A stretch of DNA of 64,000 nucleotides from Baylisascaris procyonis (taxonomy: Eukaryota; Nematoda; Chromadorea; Rhabditida; Ascarididae), in contig JAZARR010000231.1 in assembly GCA_037389465.1 (NCBI GenBank), forward strand, positions 2,790,001 through 2,854,000, read 5' to 3'. Of the stretch, positions 8,331 through 21,600 are shown one piece after another. The position numbers and the translations under genes were made by a program. The notes beneath the pieces are model-generated. The model did no database searches, had not been told where the DNA came from, and saw only the letters and a list, made by a program, of their open reading frames with translations. Position 1 is the first letter of the stretch, and each line of letters begins with the position of its first letter.

Positions 8331-11300
8331 GCTTAAACGTAGGCTTAAACTTAGGCTTAGGCTTAGGCTTAGGCTTAGGCTTAGGCTTAGGCTTAGGCTT
8401 AGGCTTAGGCTTAGGCTTAGGCTTAGGCTTAGGCTTAGGGTTAGGCTTAGGCTTAGGCTTAGGCTTAAACTTATTCTTAAACTTATTCTTAAACTTAGGC
8501 TTGGGCTTAGGCTTGGGCTTAGGCTTAGGCTTAGGCTTAGGCTTAGGCTTAGGCTTAGGCTTAGGCTTAGGCTTAGGCTTAGGCTTAGGCTTAGGCTTAG
8601 GCTTAGGCTTAGGCATAGGCTTAGGCATAGGCTTAGGCTTAGGCTTAGGCTTAGGCTCAGGCTTAGGCTTAGGCTTAGGCTTAGGCTTAGGCTTAGGCTT
8701 AGGCTTATTCTTAAACTTAGGCTTAGGCTTAGGCTTAGGCTTAGGCTTAGGCTTAGGCTTAGGCTTAGGCTTAGGCTTAGGCTTAGGCTTAGGCTTAGGC
8801 TTAGGCTTATTCTTAAACTTACGCTTAGGCTTAGGCTTAGGCTTAAACTTAGTCTTAGGCTTAAACTTAGGCTTAGGCTTAGGCTTAGGCTTAGGCTTAG
8901 GCTTAGGCTTAGGCTTAGGCTTAGGCTTAGGCTTATTCTTAAACTTAGGCTTAGGCTTAGGCTTAGGCTTAGGCTTAGGCTTAGGCTTAGGCTTAGGCTT
9001 AGGCTTAGGCTTAGGCTTAGGCTTAGGCTTAGGCTTAGGCTTATTCTTAAACTTAGGCTTAGGCTTAGGCTTAGGCTTAAACTTAGTCTTAGGCTTAAAC
9101 TTAGGCTTAGGCTTGGGCTTAGGCTTAGGCTTAGGCTTAGGCTTAGGCTTAGGCTTAGGCTTAGGCTTATTCTTAAACTTAGGCTTAGGCTTAGGCTTAG
9201 GCTTAGGCTTAGGCTTATTCTTAAACTTAGGCTTAGGCTTAGGCCTAGGCTTAGGCCTAGGCTTAGGCTTAGGCTTAGGCTTAGGCTTAGGCTTAGGCTT
9301 AGGCTTAGGCTTAGGCTTAAACTTATTCTTAAACTTATTCTTAAACTTAGGCTTGGGCTTAGGCTTGGGCTTAGGCTTAGGCTTAGGCTTAGGCTTAGGC
9401 TTAGGCTTAGGCTTAGGCTCAGGCTTAGGCTTAGGCTTAGGCTTAGGCTTAGGCTTAGGCTTAGGCTTAGCCTTAGGCTTAGGCTTAGGCTTAGGCTTAG
9501 GCTTAGGCTTATTCTTAAACTTAGGCTTAGGTTTAGGCTTAGGCTTAGGCTTAGGCTTAGGCTTAGGCTTAGGCTTAGGCTTAGGCTTATTCTTAAACTT
9601 AGGCTTAGGCTTAGGCCTAGGCCTAGGCTTAGGCTTAGGCTTAGGCTTAGGCTTAGGCTTAGGCTTAGGCTTAGGCTTAGGCTTAGGCTTAGGCTTAGGC
9701 TTAGGCTTATGCTTAGGCTTAGGCTTAGGCTTAGGCTTAGGCTTAGGCTTAAGCTTAGGCTTAGGCTTAGGCTTAGGCTTAGGCTTAAACTTATTCTTAA
9801 ACTTATTCTTAAACTTAGGCTTGGGCTTAGGCTTGGGCTTAGGCTTAGGCTTGGGCTTAGGCTTAGGCTTAGGCTTAGGCTTAAACTTATTCTTAAACTT
9901 ATTCTTAAACTTAGGCTTGGGCTTAGGCTTGGGCTTAGGCTTAGGCTTAGGCTTAGGCTTATTCTTAAACTTAGGCTTAGGCTTAGGCTTAGGCTTATTC
10001 TTAAACTTAGGCTTAGGCTTAGGCTTAGGCTTAGGCTTAGGCTTAGGCTTGGGCTTAGGCTTAGGCTTAGGCTTAGGCTTAGGCTTAGGCTTAGGCTTAA
10101 ACTTAGGCTTAGGCTTAGGCTTAGGCTTAGGCTTATTCTTAAACTTAGGCTTACGCTTAAACTTATTCTTAAACTTAGGCTTGGGCTTAGGCTTGGGCTT
10201 AGGCTTAGGCTTATGCTTAGGCTAAGGCTTAGGCTTAGGCTTAGGCTTAGGCTTAGGCTTAGGCTTAGGCTTAGGCTTAGGCTTAGGCTTAGGCTTAGGC
10301 TTAGGCTTAGGCTTAGGCTTATTCTTAAACTTAGGCTTAGGTTTAGGCTTAGGCTTAGGCTTAGGCTTAGGCTTAGGCTTAGGCTTAGGCTTAGGCTTAT
10401 TCTTAAACTTAGGCTTAGGCTTAGGCTTAGGCTTAGGCTTATCCTTAAACTTAGGCTTAGGCTTAGGCCTAGGCTTAGGCTTAGGCTTAGGCTTAGGCTT
10501 AGGCTTAGGCTTAGGCTTACGCTTAAACTTATTCTTAAACTTAGGCTTGGGCTTAGGCTTGGGCTTAGGCTTAGGCTTAGGCTTAGGCTTAGGCTTAGGC
10601 TAAGGGTTAGGCTTAGGCTTAGGCTTAGGCTTAGGCTTAGGCTTAGGCTTAGGCTTAGGCTTAGGGCTTAGGCTTAGGCTTAGGCTTAGGCTTAGGCTTA
10701 GGCTTAGGCTTAGGCTTAGGCTTAGGCTTAGGCTTAGGCTTAGGCTTAGGCTTATTCTTAAACTTAGGCTTAGGCTTAGGCTTAGGCTTAGGCTTAGGCT
10801 TAGGCTTAGGCTTAGGCTTAGGCTTATTCTTAAACTTAGGCTTAGGCTTAGGCTTAGGCTTAGGCTTAGGCTTAGGCTTGGGCTTGGGCTTAGGCTTAGG
10901 CTTAGGCTTAGGCTTAGGCTTAGGCTTAGGCTTAGGCTTAGGCTTAGGCTTATTCTTAAACCTACGCTTAGGCTTAGGCTTAGGCTTAGGCTTAGGCTTA
11001 GGCTTGGGATTAAGCTTAGGCTTAGGCTTAGGCTTAGGCTTAGGCTTAGGCTTAGGCTTAGGCTTAGGCTTAGGCTTAGGCTTAGGCTTAGGCTTAGGCT
11101 TAGGCTTAGGCTTAGGCTTAAGCTTAGGCTTAGGCTTAGGCTTAGGCTTAGGCTTAGGCTTATTCTTAAACTTAGGCTTAGGTTTAGGCTTAGGCTTAGG
11201 CTTAGGCTTAGGCTTAGGCTTAGGCTTAGGCTTAGGCTTATTCTTAAACTTAGGCTTAGGCTTAGGCCTAGGCCTAGGCTTAGGCTTAGGCTTAGGCTTA

Positions 11301-14300
11301 GGCTTAGGCTTAGGCTTAGGCTTAGGGTTAGGCTTATGCTTAGGCTTAGGCTTAGGCTTAGGCTTAGGCTTAGGCTTAGGCTTAGGCTTAGGCTTAGGCT
11401 TAAACTTATTCTTAAACTTATTCTTAAACTTAGGCTTGGGCTTAGGCTTGGGCTTAGGCTTAGGCTTGGGCTTAGGCTTAGGCTTAGGCTTAGGCTTAGG
11501 CTTAGGCTTAGGCTTATTCTTAAACTTAGGCTTAGGCTTAGGCTTAGGCTTAGGCTTATTCTTAAAGTTAGGCTTAGGCTTAGGCTTAGGCTTAGGCTTG
11601 GGCTTAGGCTTAGGCTTAGGCTTAGGCTTAGGCTTAGGCTTAGGCTTAAACTTAGGCTTAGGCTTAGGCTTAGGCTTAGGCTTATTCTTAAACTTAGGCT
11701 TACGCTTAAACTTATTCTTAAACTTATGCTTGGGCTTAGGCTTGGGCTTAGGCTTAGGCTTATGCTTATGCTAAGGCTTAGGCTTAGGCTTGGGCTTAGG
11801 CTTAGGCTTAGGCTTAGGGCTTAGGCTTAGGCTTAGGCTTAGGCTTAGGCTTAGGCTTAGGCTTAGGCTTAGGCTTAGGCTTATTCTTAAACTTAGGCTT
11901 AGGCTTAGGCTTAGGCTTAGGCTTAGGCTTAGGCTTATCCTTAAACTTAGGCTTAGGCTTAGGCCTAGGCTTAGGCTTAGGTTTAGGCTTAGGCTTAGGC
12001 TTAGGCTTAGGCTTAGGCTTAGGCTTAGGCTTAGGCTTAGGCTTAGGCTAAGGCTTAGGCTTAGGCTTAGGCTTAGGCTTAGGCTTAGGCTTAGGCTTAG
12101 GCTTAGGCTTAGGCTTAGGCTTAGGGTTAGGCTTAGGCTTAAACTTATTCTTAAACTTAGGCTTGCGCTTAGGCTTGGGCTTAGGCTTAGGCTTAGGCAT
12201 AGGCTTAGGCTTAGGCTAAGGCTTAGGCTTAGGCTTAGGCTTAGGCTTAGGCTTAGGCTTAGGCTTAGGCTTAGGCTTAGGCTTAGGCTTAGGCTTAGGC
12301 TTAGGCTTAGGCTTAGGCTTAGGCTTAGGCTTAGGCTTAGGCTTAGGCTTAGGCTTAGGCTTAGGCTTAGGCTTAGGCTTAGGCTTAGGCTTAGGCTTAG
12401 GCTTAGGCTTAGGCTTATTCTTAAACTTAGGCTTAGGCTTAGGCTTAGGCTTAGGCTTAGGCTTAGGCTTAGGCTTAGGCTTAGGCTTAGGCTTATTCTT
12501 AAACTTAGGCTTAGGCTTAGGCTTAGGCTTAGGCTTAGGCTTAGGCTTAGGCTTAGGCTTGGGCTTAGGCTTAGGCTTAGGCTTAGGCTTAGGCTTAGGC
12601 TTAGGCTTAGGCTTAGGCTTAGGCTTAGGCTTAAACTTAGGCTTATGCTTAGGCTTAGGCTTAGCCTTAGGCTTATTCTTAAACTTAGGCTTAGGCTTAG
12701 GCTTAGGCTTAGGCTTAGGCTTAGGCTAAGGCTTAGGCTTAGGCTTAGGCTTAGGCTTAGGCTTATGCTTAGGCTTAGGCTTAGGCTTAGGCTTAGGCTT
12801 AGGCTTAAACTTATTCTTAAACTTAGGCTTGGGTTTAGGCTTGGGCTTAGGCTTAGGCTTAGGCTTAGGCTTAGGCTTAGGCTTAGGCTTAGGCTTAGGC
12901 TTAGGCTTAGGCTTAGGCTTAGGCTTAGGCTTAGGCTTAGGCTTAGGCTTAGGCTTAGGCTTAGGCTTAGGCTCAGGCTTAGGCTTAGGCTTAGGCTTAG
13001 GCTTAGGCTTAGGCTTAGGCTTAGGCTTAGGCTTAGGCTTAGGCTTAGGCTTAGGCTTAGGCTTAGGCTTAGGCTTAGGCTTAGGCTTAGGCTTATTCTT
13101 AAACTTAGGCTTAGGCTTGGGCTTAGGCTTATTCTTAAACTTAGGCTTAGGCTTAGGCTTATTCTTAAACTTAGGCTTAGGCTTAGGCTTAGGCTTAGGC
13201 TTAGGCTTAGGCTTGGGCTTAGGCTTAGGCTTAGGCTTAGGCTTAGGCTTATTCTTAAACTTAGGCTTAGGCTTGGGCTTAGGCTTAGGCTTAGGCTTAG
13301 GCTTAGGCTTAGGCTTAGGCTTAGGCTTAGGCTTAGGCCTAGCGCTTAGGCTTAGGCTTAGGCTTAGGCTTAGGCTTAGGCTTAGGCTTAGGCTTAGGCT
13401 TAGGCTTAGGCTTATTCTTAAACTTAGGCTTAGGCTTAGGCTTAGGCTTAGGCTTAGGCTTAGGCTTATTCTTAAACTTAGGCTTAGGCTTAGGCTTAGG
13501 CTTAGGCTTAGGCTTAGGCTTAGGCTTAGGGCTTAGGCTTAGGCTTAGCCTTAGGCTTAGGCTTAGGCTTAGGCTTAAACCTACGCTTAAACTTATACTT
13601 AGGCTTAGGCTTAGGCTTAGGCTTGGGCTTAGGCCTAAACTTAGGCTTATGCTTAGGCTTGGGCTTAGGCTTAGGCCTAAACTTAGGCTTATGCTTAAAC
13701 TTAGGCTTAGGCTTAGGCTTAGGGCTTAGGCTTAGGCTTAGGCTTAGGCTTAGGCTTAGGCTTAGGCTTAGGTTTAGGCTTAGGCTTAGGCTTAGGCTTA
13801 GGCTTAGCCTTATTCTTAAACTTAGGCTTAGGCTTAGGCTTAGGCTTAGGCTTAGGCTTAGGCTTAGGCTTAGGCTTATTCTTAAACTTAGGCTTAGGCT
13901 TAGGCTTAGGCTTAGGCTTAGGCTTAGGCTTATTCTTAAACTTAGGCTTAGGCTTGGGCTTAGGCTTATTCTTAAACTTAGGCTTAGGCTTAGGCTTATT
14001 CTTAAACTTAGGCTTAGGCTTAGGCTTAGGCTTAGGCTTAGGCTTAGGCTTGGGCTTAGGCTTAGGCTTAGGCTTAGGCTAAGGCTTAGGCTTAGGCTTA
14101 GGCTTAGGCTTAGGCTTAGGCTTAGGCTTAAACTTAGGCTTAGGCTTAGGCTTAGGCTTAAACTTAGGCTTAGGCTTAGGCTTAAACCTACGCTTAAACT
14201 TATACTTAGGCTTAGGCTTAGGCTTAGGCTTGGGCTTAGGCCTAAACTTAGGCTTATGCTTAGGCTTGGGCTTAGGCTTAGGCATAAACTTAGGCTTATG

Positions 14301-15540
14301 CTTAAACTTAGCTTAGGCTTAGGCTTAAACTTACGCTTAAACTTAGGCTTAGGCTTAGGCTTAGGCTTATTCTTAAACTTAGGCTTAGGCTTAGGCTTAT
14401 TCTTAAACTTAGGCTTAGGCTTAGGCTTAGGCTTAGGCTTAGGCTTAGGCTTGGGCTTAGGCTTAGGCTTAGGCTAAGGCTTAGGCTTAGGCTTAGGCTT
14501 AGGCTTAGGCTTAGGCTTAGGCTTAGGCTTAGGCTTAGGCTTAGGCTTAGGCTTAGGCTTAGGCTTAGGCTTAGGCTTAGGCTTAGGCTTAGCTTAGGCT
14601 TAGGCTTAGGCTTAGGCTTAGGCTTAGGCTTAGCGCTTAGGCTTAGGCTTAGGCTTAGGCTTAGGCTTAGGCTTAGGCTTAGGCTTAGGCTTAGGCTTAA
14701 GCTTAGGCTTAGGCTTAGGCTTAGGCTTAGGCTCATTCTTAAACTTAGGCTTAGGCTTAGGCTTAGGCTTAGGCTTATTCTTAAACTTAGGCTTAGGCTT
14801 AGGCTTAGGCTTAGGCTTAGGCTTAGGCTTAGGCTTGGGCTTAGGCTTAGGGCTTAGGCTTAGGCTTAGCCTTAGGCTTAGGCTTAAACTTAGGCTTGGG
14901 CTTAGGCTTAGGCCTAAACTTAGGCTTATGCTTAAACTTAGGCTTAGGCTTAGGCTTAGGGCTTAGGCTTAGGCTTAGGCTTAGGCTTAGGCTTAGGCTT
15001 ATTCTTAAACTTAGGCTTAGGCTTAGGCTTAGGCTTAGGCTTAGGCTTAGGCTTAGGCTTATTCTTAAACTTAGGCTTAGGCTTAGGCTTAGGCTTAGGC
15101 TTAGGCTTAGGCTTATTCTTAAACTTAGGCTTAGGCTTAGGCTTAGGCTTAGGCTGAGGCTTAGGCTTATTCTTAAACTTAGGCTTAGGCTTAGGCTTAG
15201 GCTTAGGCTTAGGCTTAGGCTTAGGCTTAGGCTTATTCTTAAACTTAGGCTTAGGTTTGGGCTTAGGCTTAGGCTTAGGCTTAGGCTTAGGCTTAGGCTA
15301 AGGCTTAGGCTTAGGCTTAGGCTTAGGCTTAGGCTTAGGCTTAGGCTTAGGCTTAAACTTAGGCTTAGGCTTAGGCTTGGCTTAAACTTAGGCTTAGGCT
15401 TAGGCTTAAACCTACGCTTAAACTTATACTTAGGCTTAGGCTTAGGCTTAGGCTTGGGCTTAGGCCTAAACTTAGGCTTATGCTTAGGCTTGGGCTTAGG
15501 CTTAGGCCTAAACTTAGGCTTATGCTTAAACTTAGCTTAG
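8331..15540 (+). repeat. Block rich in TTATTC-TTAAAC dimers
   Basis: Long TTAGGC runs alternate with TTATTC-TTAAAC dimers and with a longer string TTAAAC-TTATTC-TTAAAC-TTATTC-TTAAAC (for example 9307-9347, 9787-9815 and 11401-11430) that is usually followed by two TTGGGC hexamers. Internal copying is visible: the pattern from 9709 recurs from 11336, an offset of 1,627 bp. Related strings reappear near 19.8-22.4 kb and 44.3-46.7 kb. Confidence 0.75.
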
Positions 15541-15637
15541 GCTTAGGCTTAAACTTACGCTTAAACTTAGGCTTAGGCTTAGGCTTAAACTTAGGCTTAG
15601 GTCCAAACTTAGGCTCATTCTTGGGCTTAGGCTTAGT

Positions 15638-15665
15638 CTAAGCTTATGCATAGGCCTAGGCTTAG
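15638..15665. repeat. Near-palindromic cassette (first of 33 copies)
   Basis: A 28 bp element starting CTAAGCTTATGCAT and ending AGGCCTAGGCTTAG matches its own reverse complement at 22 of 28 positions. It contains the six-base palindromes AAGCTT, ATGCAT, AGGCCT and CCTAGG. Copies with their ATG at single sites are 15646, 24256, 32606, 40168, 48666, 53860 and 55581. The rest lie in the 315 bp arrays and at 62560 and 62930. The last three single copies read ATGGAT and lose ATGCAT. Confidence 0.85.
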
Positions 15666-17744
15666 GCTTAAACTTAGACTTAAACATAGGCTTAGGCTTA
15701 AACTTAGGCTTAGGCTTAGGCTTAAACTTAGGCTTAGCCTTAAGCTTAGGCTTAGGCTTAGGCTTAGGCTTAGGCTTAGGCTTAGGCTTAGGCTTATTCT
15801 TAAACTTAGGCTTAGGCTTAGGCTTAGGCTTAGGCTTAGGCTTAGGCTTATTCTTAAACTTAGGCTTAGGCTTAGGCTTAGGCTTAGGCTTAGGGCTTAG
15901 GCTTAGGCTTAGCCTTAGGCTTAGGCTTAAACTTAGGCATAGGCTTAGGCTTAGGCTTAAACTTAGGCTTAGGCTTAGGCTTAAACCTACGCTTAAACTT
16001 ATACTTAGGCTTAGGCTTAGGCTTAGGCTTGGGCTTAGGCCTAAACTTAGGCTTATGCTTAGGCTTGGGCTTAGGCTTAGGCCTAAACTTAGGCTTATGC
16101 TTAAACTTAGGCTTAGGCTTAGGCTTAGGCTTAGGCTTAGGCTTAGGCTTAGGCTTAGGCTTAGGCTTAGGCTTAGGCTTATTCTTAAACTTAGGCTTAG
16201 GCTTAGGCTTAGGCTTAGGCTTAGGCTTAGGCTTAGGCTTAGGCTTATTCTTAAACTTAGGCTTAGACTTAGGCTTAGGCTTAGGCTTAGGCTTAGGCTT
16301 AGGCTTAGGCTTAGGCTCAGGCTTAGGCTTAGGCTTAGGCTTAGGCTTATTCTTAAACTTAGGCTTAGGCTTGGGCTTAGGCTTATTCTTAAACTTAGGC
16401 TTAGGCTTAGGCTTATTCTTAAACTTAGGCTTAGGCTTAGGCTTAGGCTTAGGCTTGGGCTTAGGCTTAGGCTTAGGCTTAGGCTAAGGCTTAGGCTTAG
16501 GCTTAGGCTTAGGCTTAGGCTTAGGCTCAGGCTTAGGCTTAAACTTAGGCTCAGGCTTAGGCTTAGGCTTAAACTTAGGCTTAGGCTTAAACCTACGCTT
16601 AAACTTATACTTAGGCTTAGGCTTGGGCTTAGGCCTAAACTTAGGCTTATGCTTAGGCTTGGGCTTAGGCTTAGGCCTAAACTTAGGCTTATGCTTAAAC
16701 TTAGCTTAGGCTTAGGCTTAAACTTACGCTTAAACTTAGGCTTAGGCTTAGGCTTAGGCTTAGGCTTAGGCTTAGGCTTAGGGCTTAGGCTTAGGCTTAG
16801 CCTTAGGCTTAGGCTTAAACTTAGGCTTAGGCTTAGGCTTAGGCTTAAACTTAGGCTTAGGCTTAGGCTTAAACCTACGCTTAAACTTATACTTAGGCTT
16901 AGGCTTAGGCTTAGGCTTGGGCTTAGGCCTAAACTTAGGCTTATGCTTAGGCTTGGGCTTAGGCTTAGGCCTAAACTTAGGCTTATGCTTAAACTTAGGC
17001 TTAGGCTTAGGCTTAGGCTTAGGCTTAGGCTTAGGCTTAGGCTTAGGCTTAGGCTTAGGCTTAGGCTTAGGCTTAGGCTTAGGCTTAGGCTTATTCTTAA
17101 ACTTAGGCTTAGGCTTAGGCTTAGGCTTAGGCTTAGGCTTAGGCTTAGGCTTAGGCTTATTCTTAAACTTAGGCTTAGACTTAGGCTTAGGCTTAGGCTT
17201 AGGCTTAGGCTTAGGCTTAGGCTTAGGCTCAGGCTTAGGCTTAGGCTTAGGCTTAGGCTTATTCTTAAACTTAGGCTTAGGCTTGGGCTTAGGCTTATTC
17301 TTAAACTTAGGCTTAGGCTTAGGCTTATTCTTATACTTAGGCTTAGGCTTAGGCTTAGGCTTAGGCTTGGGCTTAGGCTTAGGCTTAGGCTTAGGCTAAG
17401 GCTTAGGCTTAGGCTTAGGCTTAGGCTTAGGCTTAGGCTCAGGCTTAGGCTTAAACTTAGGCTTAGGCTTAGGCTTAGGCTTAAACTTAGGCTTAGGCTT
17501 AGGCTTAAACCTACGCTTAAACTTATACTTAGGCTTAGGCTTAGGCTTAGGCTTGGGCTTAGGCCTAAACTTAGGCTTATGCTTAGGCTTGGGCTTAGGC
17601 TTAGGCCTAAACTTAGGCTTATGCTTAAACTTAGCTTAGGCTTAGGCTTAAACTTACGCTTAAACTTAGGCTTAGGCTTAGGCTTAAACTTAGGGTTAGG
17701 TCCAAACTTAGGCTCATTCTTGGCCTTAGGCTTAGTCTAAGCTT

Positions 17745-18689
17745 ATGCATAGGCCTAGGCTTAGGCTTAAACTTAGACTTAAACATAGCTTAGGCTTAAA
17801 CTTAGGCTTAGGCTTAGGCTTAAACTTAGGCTTAGCCTTAAGCTTAGGCTTAGGCTTAGGCTTAGGCTTGGGCTTAGGCCTAAACTTAGGCTTATGCTTA
17901 GGCTTGGGCTTAGGCTTAGGCCTAAACTTAGGCTTATGCTTAAACTTAGCTTAGGCTTAGGCTTAAACTTACGCTTAAACTTAGGCTTAGGCTTAGGCTT
18001 CAACTTAGGCTTAGGTCCAAACTTAGGCTCATTCTTGGGCTTAGGCTTAGTCTAAGCTTATGCATAGGCCTAGGCTTAGGCTTAAACTTAGACTTAAACA
18101 TAGCTTAGGCTTAAACTTAGGCTTAGGCTTAGGCTTAAACCTACGCTTAAACTTATACTTAGGCTTAGGCTTAGGCTTAGGCTTGGGCTTAGGCCTAAAC
18201 TTAGGCTTATGCTTAGGCTTGGGCTTAGGCTTAGGCCTAAACTTAGGCTTATGCTTAAACTTAGCTTAGGCTTAGGCTTAAACTTACGCTTAAACTTAGG
18301 CTTAGGCTTAGGCTTAAACTTAGGCTTAGGTCCAAACTTAGGCTCATTCTTGGGCTTAGGCTTAGTCTAAGCTTATGCATAGGCCTAGGCTTAGGCTTAA
18401 ACTTAGACTTAAACATAGGCTTAGGCTTAAACTTAGGCTTAGGCTTAGGCTTAAACTTAGGCTTAGCCTTAAGCTTAGGCTTAGGCTTAGGCTTAGGCTT
18501 AGGCTTAGGCTTAGGCTTAGGCTTATTCTTAAACTTAGGCTTAGGCTTAGGCTTAGGCTTAGGCTTAGGCTTAGGCTTATTCTTAAACTTAGGCTTAGGC
18601 TTAGGCTTAGGCTTAGGCTTAGGCTTAGGCTTAGGCTTAGCCTTAGGCTTAGGCTTAAACTTAGGCTTAGGCTTAGGCTTAGGCTTAAA
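17745..18689 (+). repeat. 315 bp unit array 1 (starts 17745, 18060, 18375)
   Basis: Three cassette starts (ATGCATAGGCCTAGG) are spaced exactly 315 bp apart. Each unit carries, in order, the cassette, TTAGAC-TTAAAC, paired GGCCTAAAC/TTATGC segments, a 5-mer TTAGC, TTACGC, then GGTCCAAAC and TCATTC before TTAGTCTAAGC. The unit before the first start carries GGGTTAGGTCC and TTGGCC. Confidence 0.92.
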
Positions 18690-21600
18690 CTTAGGCTTAG
18701 GCTTAGGCTTAAACCTACGCTTAAACTTATACTTAGGCTTAGGCTTAGGCTTAGGCTTGGGCTTAGGCCTAAACTTAGGCTTATGCTTGGGCTTGGGCTT
18801 AGGCTTAGGCCTAAACTTAGGCTTATGCTTAAACTTAGGCTTAGGCTTAGGCTTAGGCTTAGGCTTAGGCTTAGGCTTAGGCTTAGGCTTAGGCTTATTC
18901 TTAAACTTAGGCTTAGGCTTAGGCTTAGGCTTAGGCTTAGGCTTAGGCTTAGGCTTAGGCTTAGGCTTAGGCTTAGGCTTAGGCTTAGGCTTAGGCTTAT
19001 TCTTAAACTTAGGCTTAGACTTAGGCTTAGGCTTAGGCTTAGGCTTAGGCTTAGGCTTAGGCTTAGGCTCAGGCTTAGGCTTAGGCTTAGGCTTAGGCTT
19101 AGGCTTAGGCTTATTCTTAAACTTAGGCTTAGGCTTGGGCTTAGGCTTATTCTTAAACTTAGGCTTAGGCTTAGGCTTATTCTTAAACTTAGGCTTAGGC
19201 TTAGGCTTAGGCTTAGGCTTGGGCTTAGGCTTAGGCTTAGGCTTAGGCTAAGGCTTAGGCTTAGGCTTAGGCTTAGGCTTAGGCTTAGGCTCAGGCTTAG
19301 GCTTAAACTTAGGCTTAGGCTTAGGCTTAGGCTTAAACTTAGGCTTAGGCTTAGGCTTAAACCTACGCTTAAACTTATACTTAGGCTTAGGCTTAGGCTT
19401 AGGCTTGGGCTTAGGCCTAAACTTAGGCTTATGCTTAGGCTTGGGCTTAGGCTTAGGCCTAAACTTAGGCTTATGCTTAAACTTAGCTTAGGCTTAGGCT
19501 TAAACTTACGCTTAAACTTAGGCTTAGGCTTAGGCTTAGGCTTAGGCTTAGGCTTAGGCTTAGGGCTTAGGCTTAGGCTTAGCCTTAGGCTTAGGCTTAA
19601 ACTTAGGCTTAGGCTTAGGCTTAGGCTTAAACTTAGGCTTAGGCTTAGGCTTAAACCTACGCTTAAACTTATACTTAGGCTTAGGCTTAGGCTTAGGCTT
19701 GGGCTTAGGCCTAAACTTAGGCTTATGCTTAGGCTTGGGCTTAGGCTTAGGCCTGAACTTAAGCTTATGCTTAAACTTAGGCTTAGGCTTAGGCTTAGGC
19801 TTAGGCTTGGGCTTAGGCTTAGGCTTAGGCTTAGGCTTAGGCTTAGGCTTAGGCTTAGGCTTAGGCTTAGGCTTAGGCTTATTCTTAAACCTACGCTTAG
19901 GCTTAGGCTTAGGCTTAGGCTTAGGCTTAGGCTTGGGCTTAAGCTTAGGCTTAGGCTTAGGCTTAGGCTTAGGCTTAGGCTTAGGCTTAGGCTTAGGCTT
20001 AGGCTTAGGCTTAGGCTTAGGCTTAGGCTTAGGCTTAAGCTTAGGCTTAGGCTTAGGCTTAGGCTTAGGCTTAGGCTTATTCTTAAACTTAGGCTTAGGT
20101 TTAGGCTTAGGCTTAGGCTTAGGCTTAGGCTTAGGCTTAGGCTTAGGCTTAGGCTTATTCTTAAACTTAGGCTTAGGCTTAGGCCTAGGCCTAGGCTTAG
20201 GCTTAGGCTTAGGCTTAGGCTTAGGCTTAGGGTTAGGCTTATGCTTAGGCTTAGGCTTAGGCTTAGGCTTAGGCTTAGGCTTAGGCTCAGGCTTAGGCTT
20301 AGGCTTAGGCTTAGGCTTAAACTTATTCTTAAACTTATTCTTAAACTTAGGCTTGGGCTTAGGCTTGGGCTTAGGCTTAGGCTTGGGCTTAGGCTTAGGC
20401 TTAGGCTTAGGCTTAGGCTTAGGCTTAGGCTTATTCTTAAACTTAGGCTTAGGCTTAGGCTTAGGCTTAGGCTTAGGCTTATTCTTAAAGTTAGGCTTAG
20501 GCTTAGGCTTAGGCTTAGGCTTGGGCTTAGGCTTAGGCTTAGGCTTAGGCTTAGGCTTAGGCTTAGGCTTAAACTTAGGCTTAGGCTTAGGCTTAGGCTT
20601 AGGCTTATTCTTAAACTTAGGCTTACGCTTAAACTTATTCTTAAACTTATGCTTGGGCTTAGGCTTGGGCTTAGGCTTAGGCTTATGCTTATGCTAAGGC
20701 TTAGGCTTAGGCTTAGGCTTAGGCTTAGGCTTAGGCTTAGGCTTAGGCTTAGGCTTAGGCTTAGGCTTAGGCTTAGGCTTAGGCTTAGGCTTAGGCTTAG
20801 GCTTATTCTTAAACTTAGGCTTAGGCTTAGGCTTAGGCTTAGGCTTAGGCTTAGGCTTATCCTTAAACTTAGGCTTAGGCTTAGGCCTAGGCTTAGGCTT
20901 AGGTTTAGGCTTAGGCTTAGGCTTAGGCTTAGGCTTAGGCTTAGGCTTAGGCTTAGGCTTAGGCTTATTCTTAAACTTAGGCTTAGGCTTAGGCTTAGGC
21001 TTAGGCTTAGGCTTAGGCTTAGGCTTATTCTTAAACTTAGGCTTAGGCTTAGGCTTAGGCTTAGGCTTAGGGTTATTGTTAAACTTAGGCTTAGGCTTAG
21101 GCTTAGGCTTAGGCTTAGGCTTAGGCTAAGGCTTAGGCTTAGGCTTAGGCTTAGGCTTAGGCTTAGGCTTAGGCTTAGGCTTAGGCTTAGGCTAAGGCTT
21201 AGGCTTAGGCTTAGGCTTAGGCTTAGGCTTAGGCTTAGGCTTAGGCTTAGGCTTAGGCTTAGGCTTAGGGTTAGGCTTAGGCTTAAACTTATTCTTAAAC
21301 TTAGGCTTGCGCTTAGGCTTGGGCTTAGGCTTAGGCTTAGGCTTAGGCTTAGGCTTAGGCTAAGGCTTAGGCTTAGGCTTAGGCTTAGGCTTAGGCTTAG
21401 GCTTAGGCTTAGGCTTAGGCTTAGGCTTAGGCTTAGGCTTAGGCTTAGGCTTAGGCTTAGGCTTAGGCTTAGGCTTAGGCTTAGGCTTAGGCTTAGGCTT
21501 AGGCTTAGGCTTAGGCTTAGGCTTAGGCTTAGGCTTAGGCTTATTCTTAGGCTTAGGCTTATTCTTAAACTTAGGCTTAGGCTTAGGCTTAGGCTTAGGC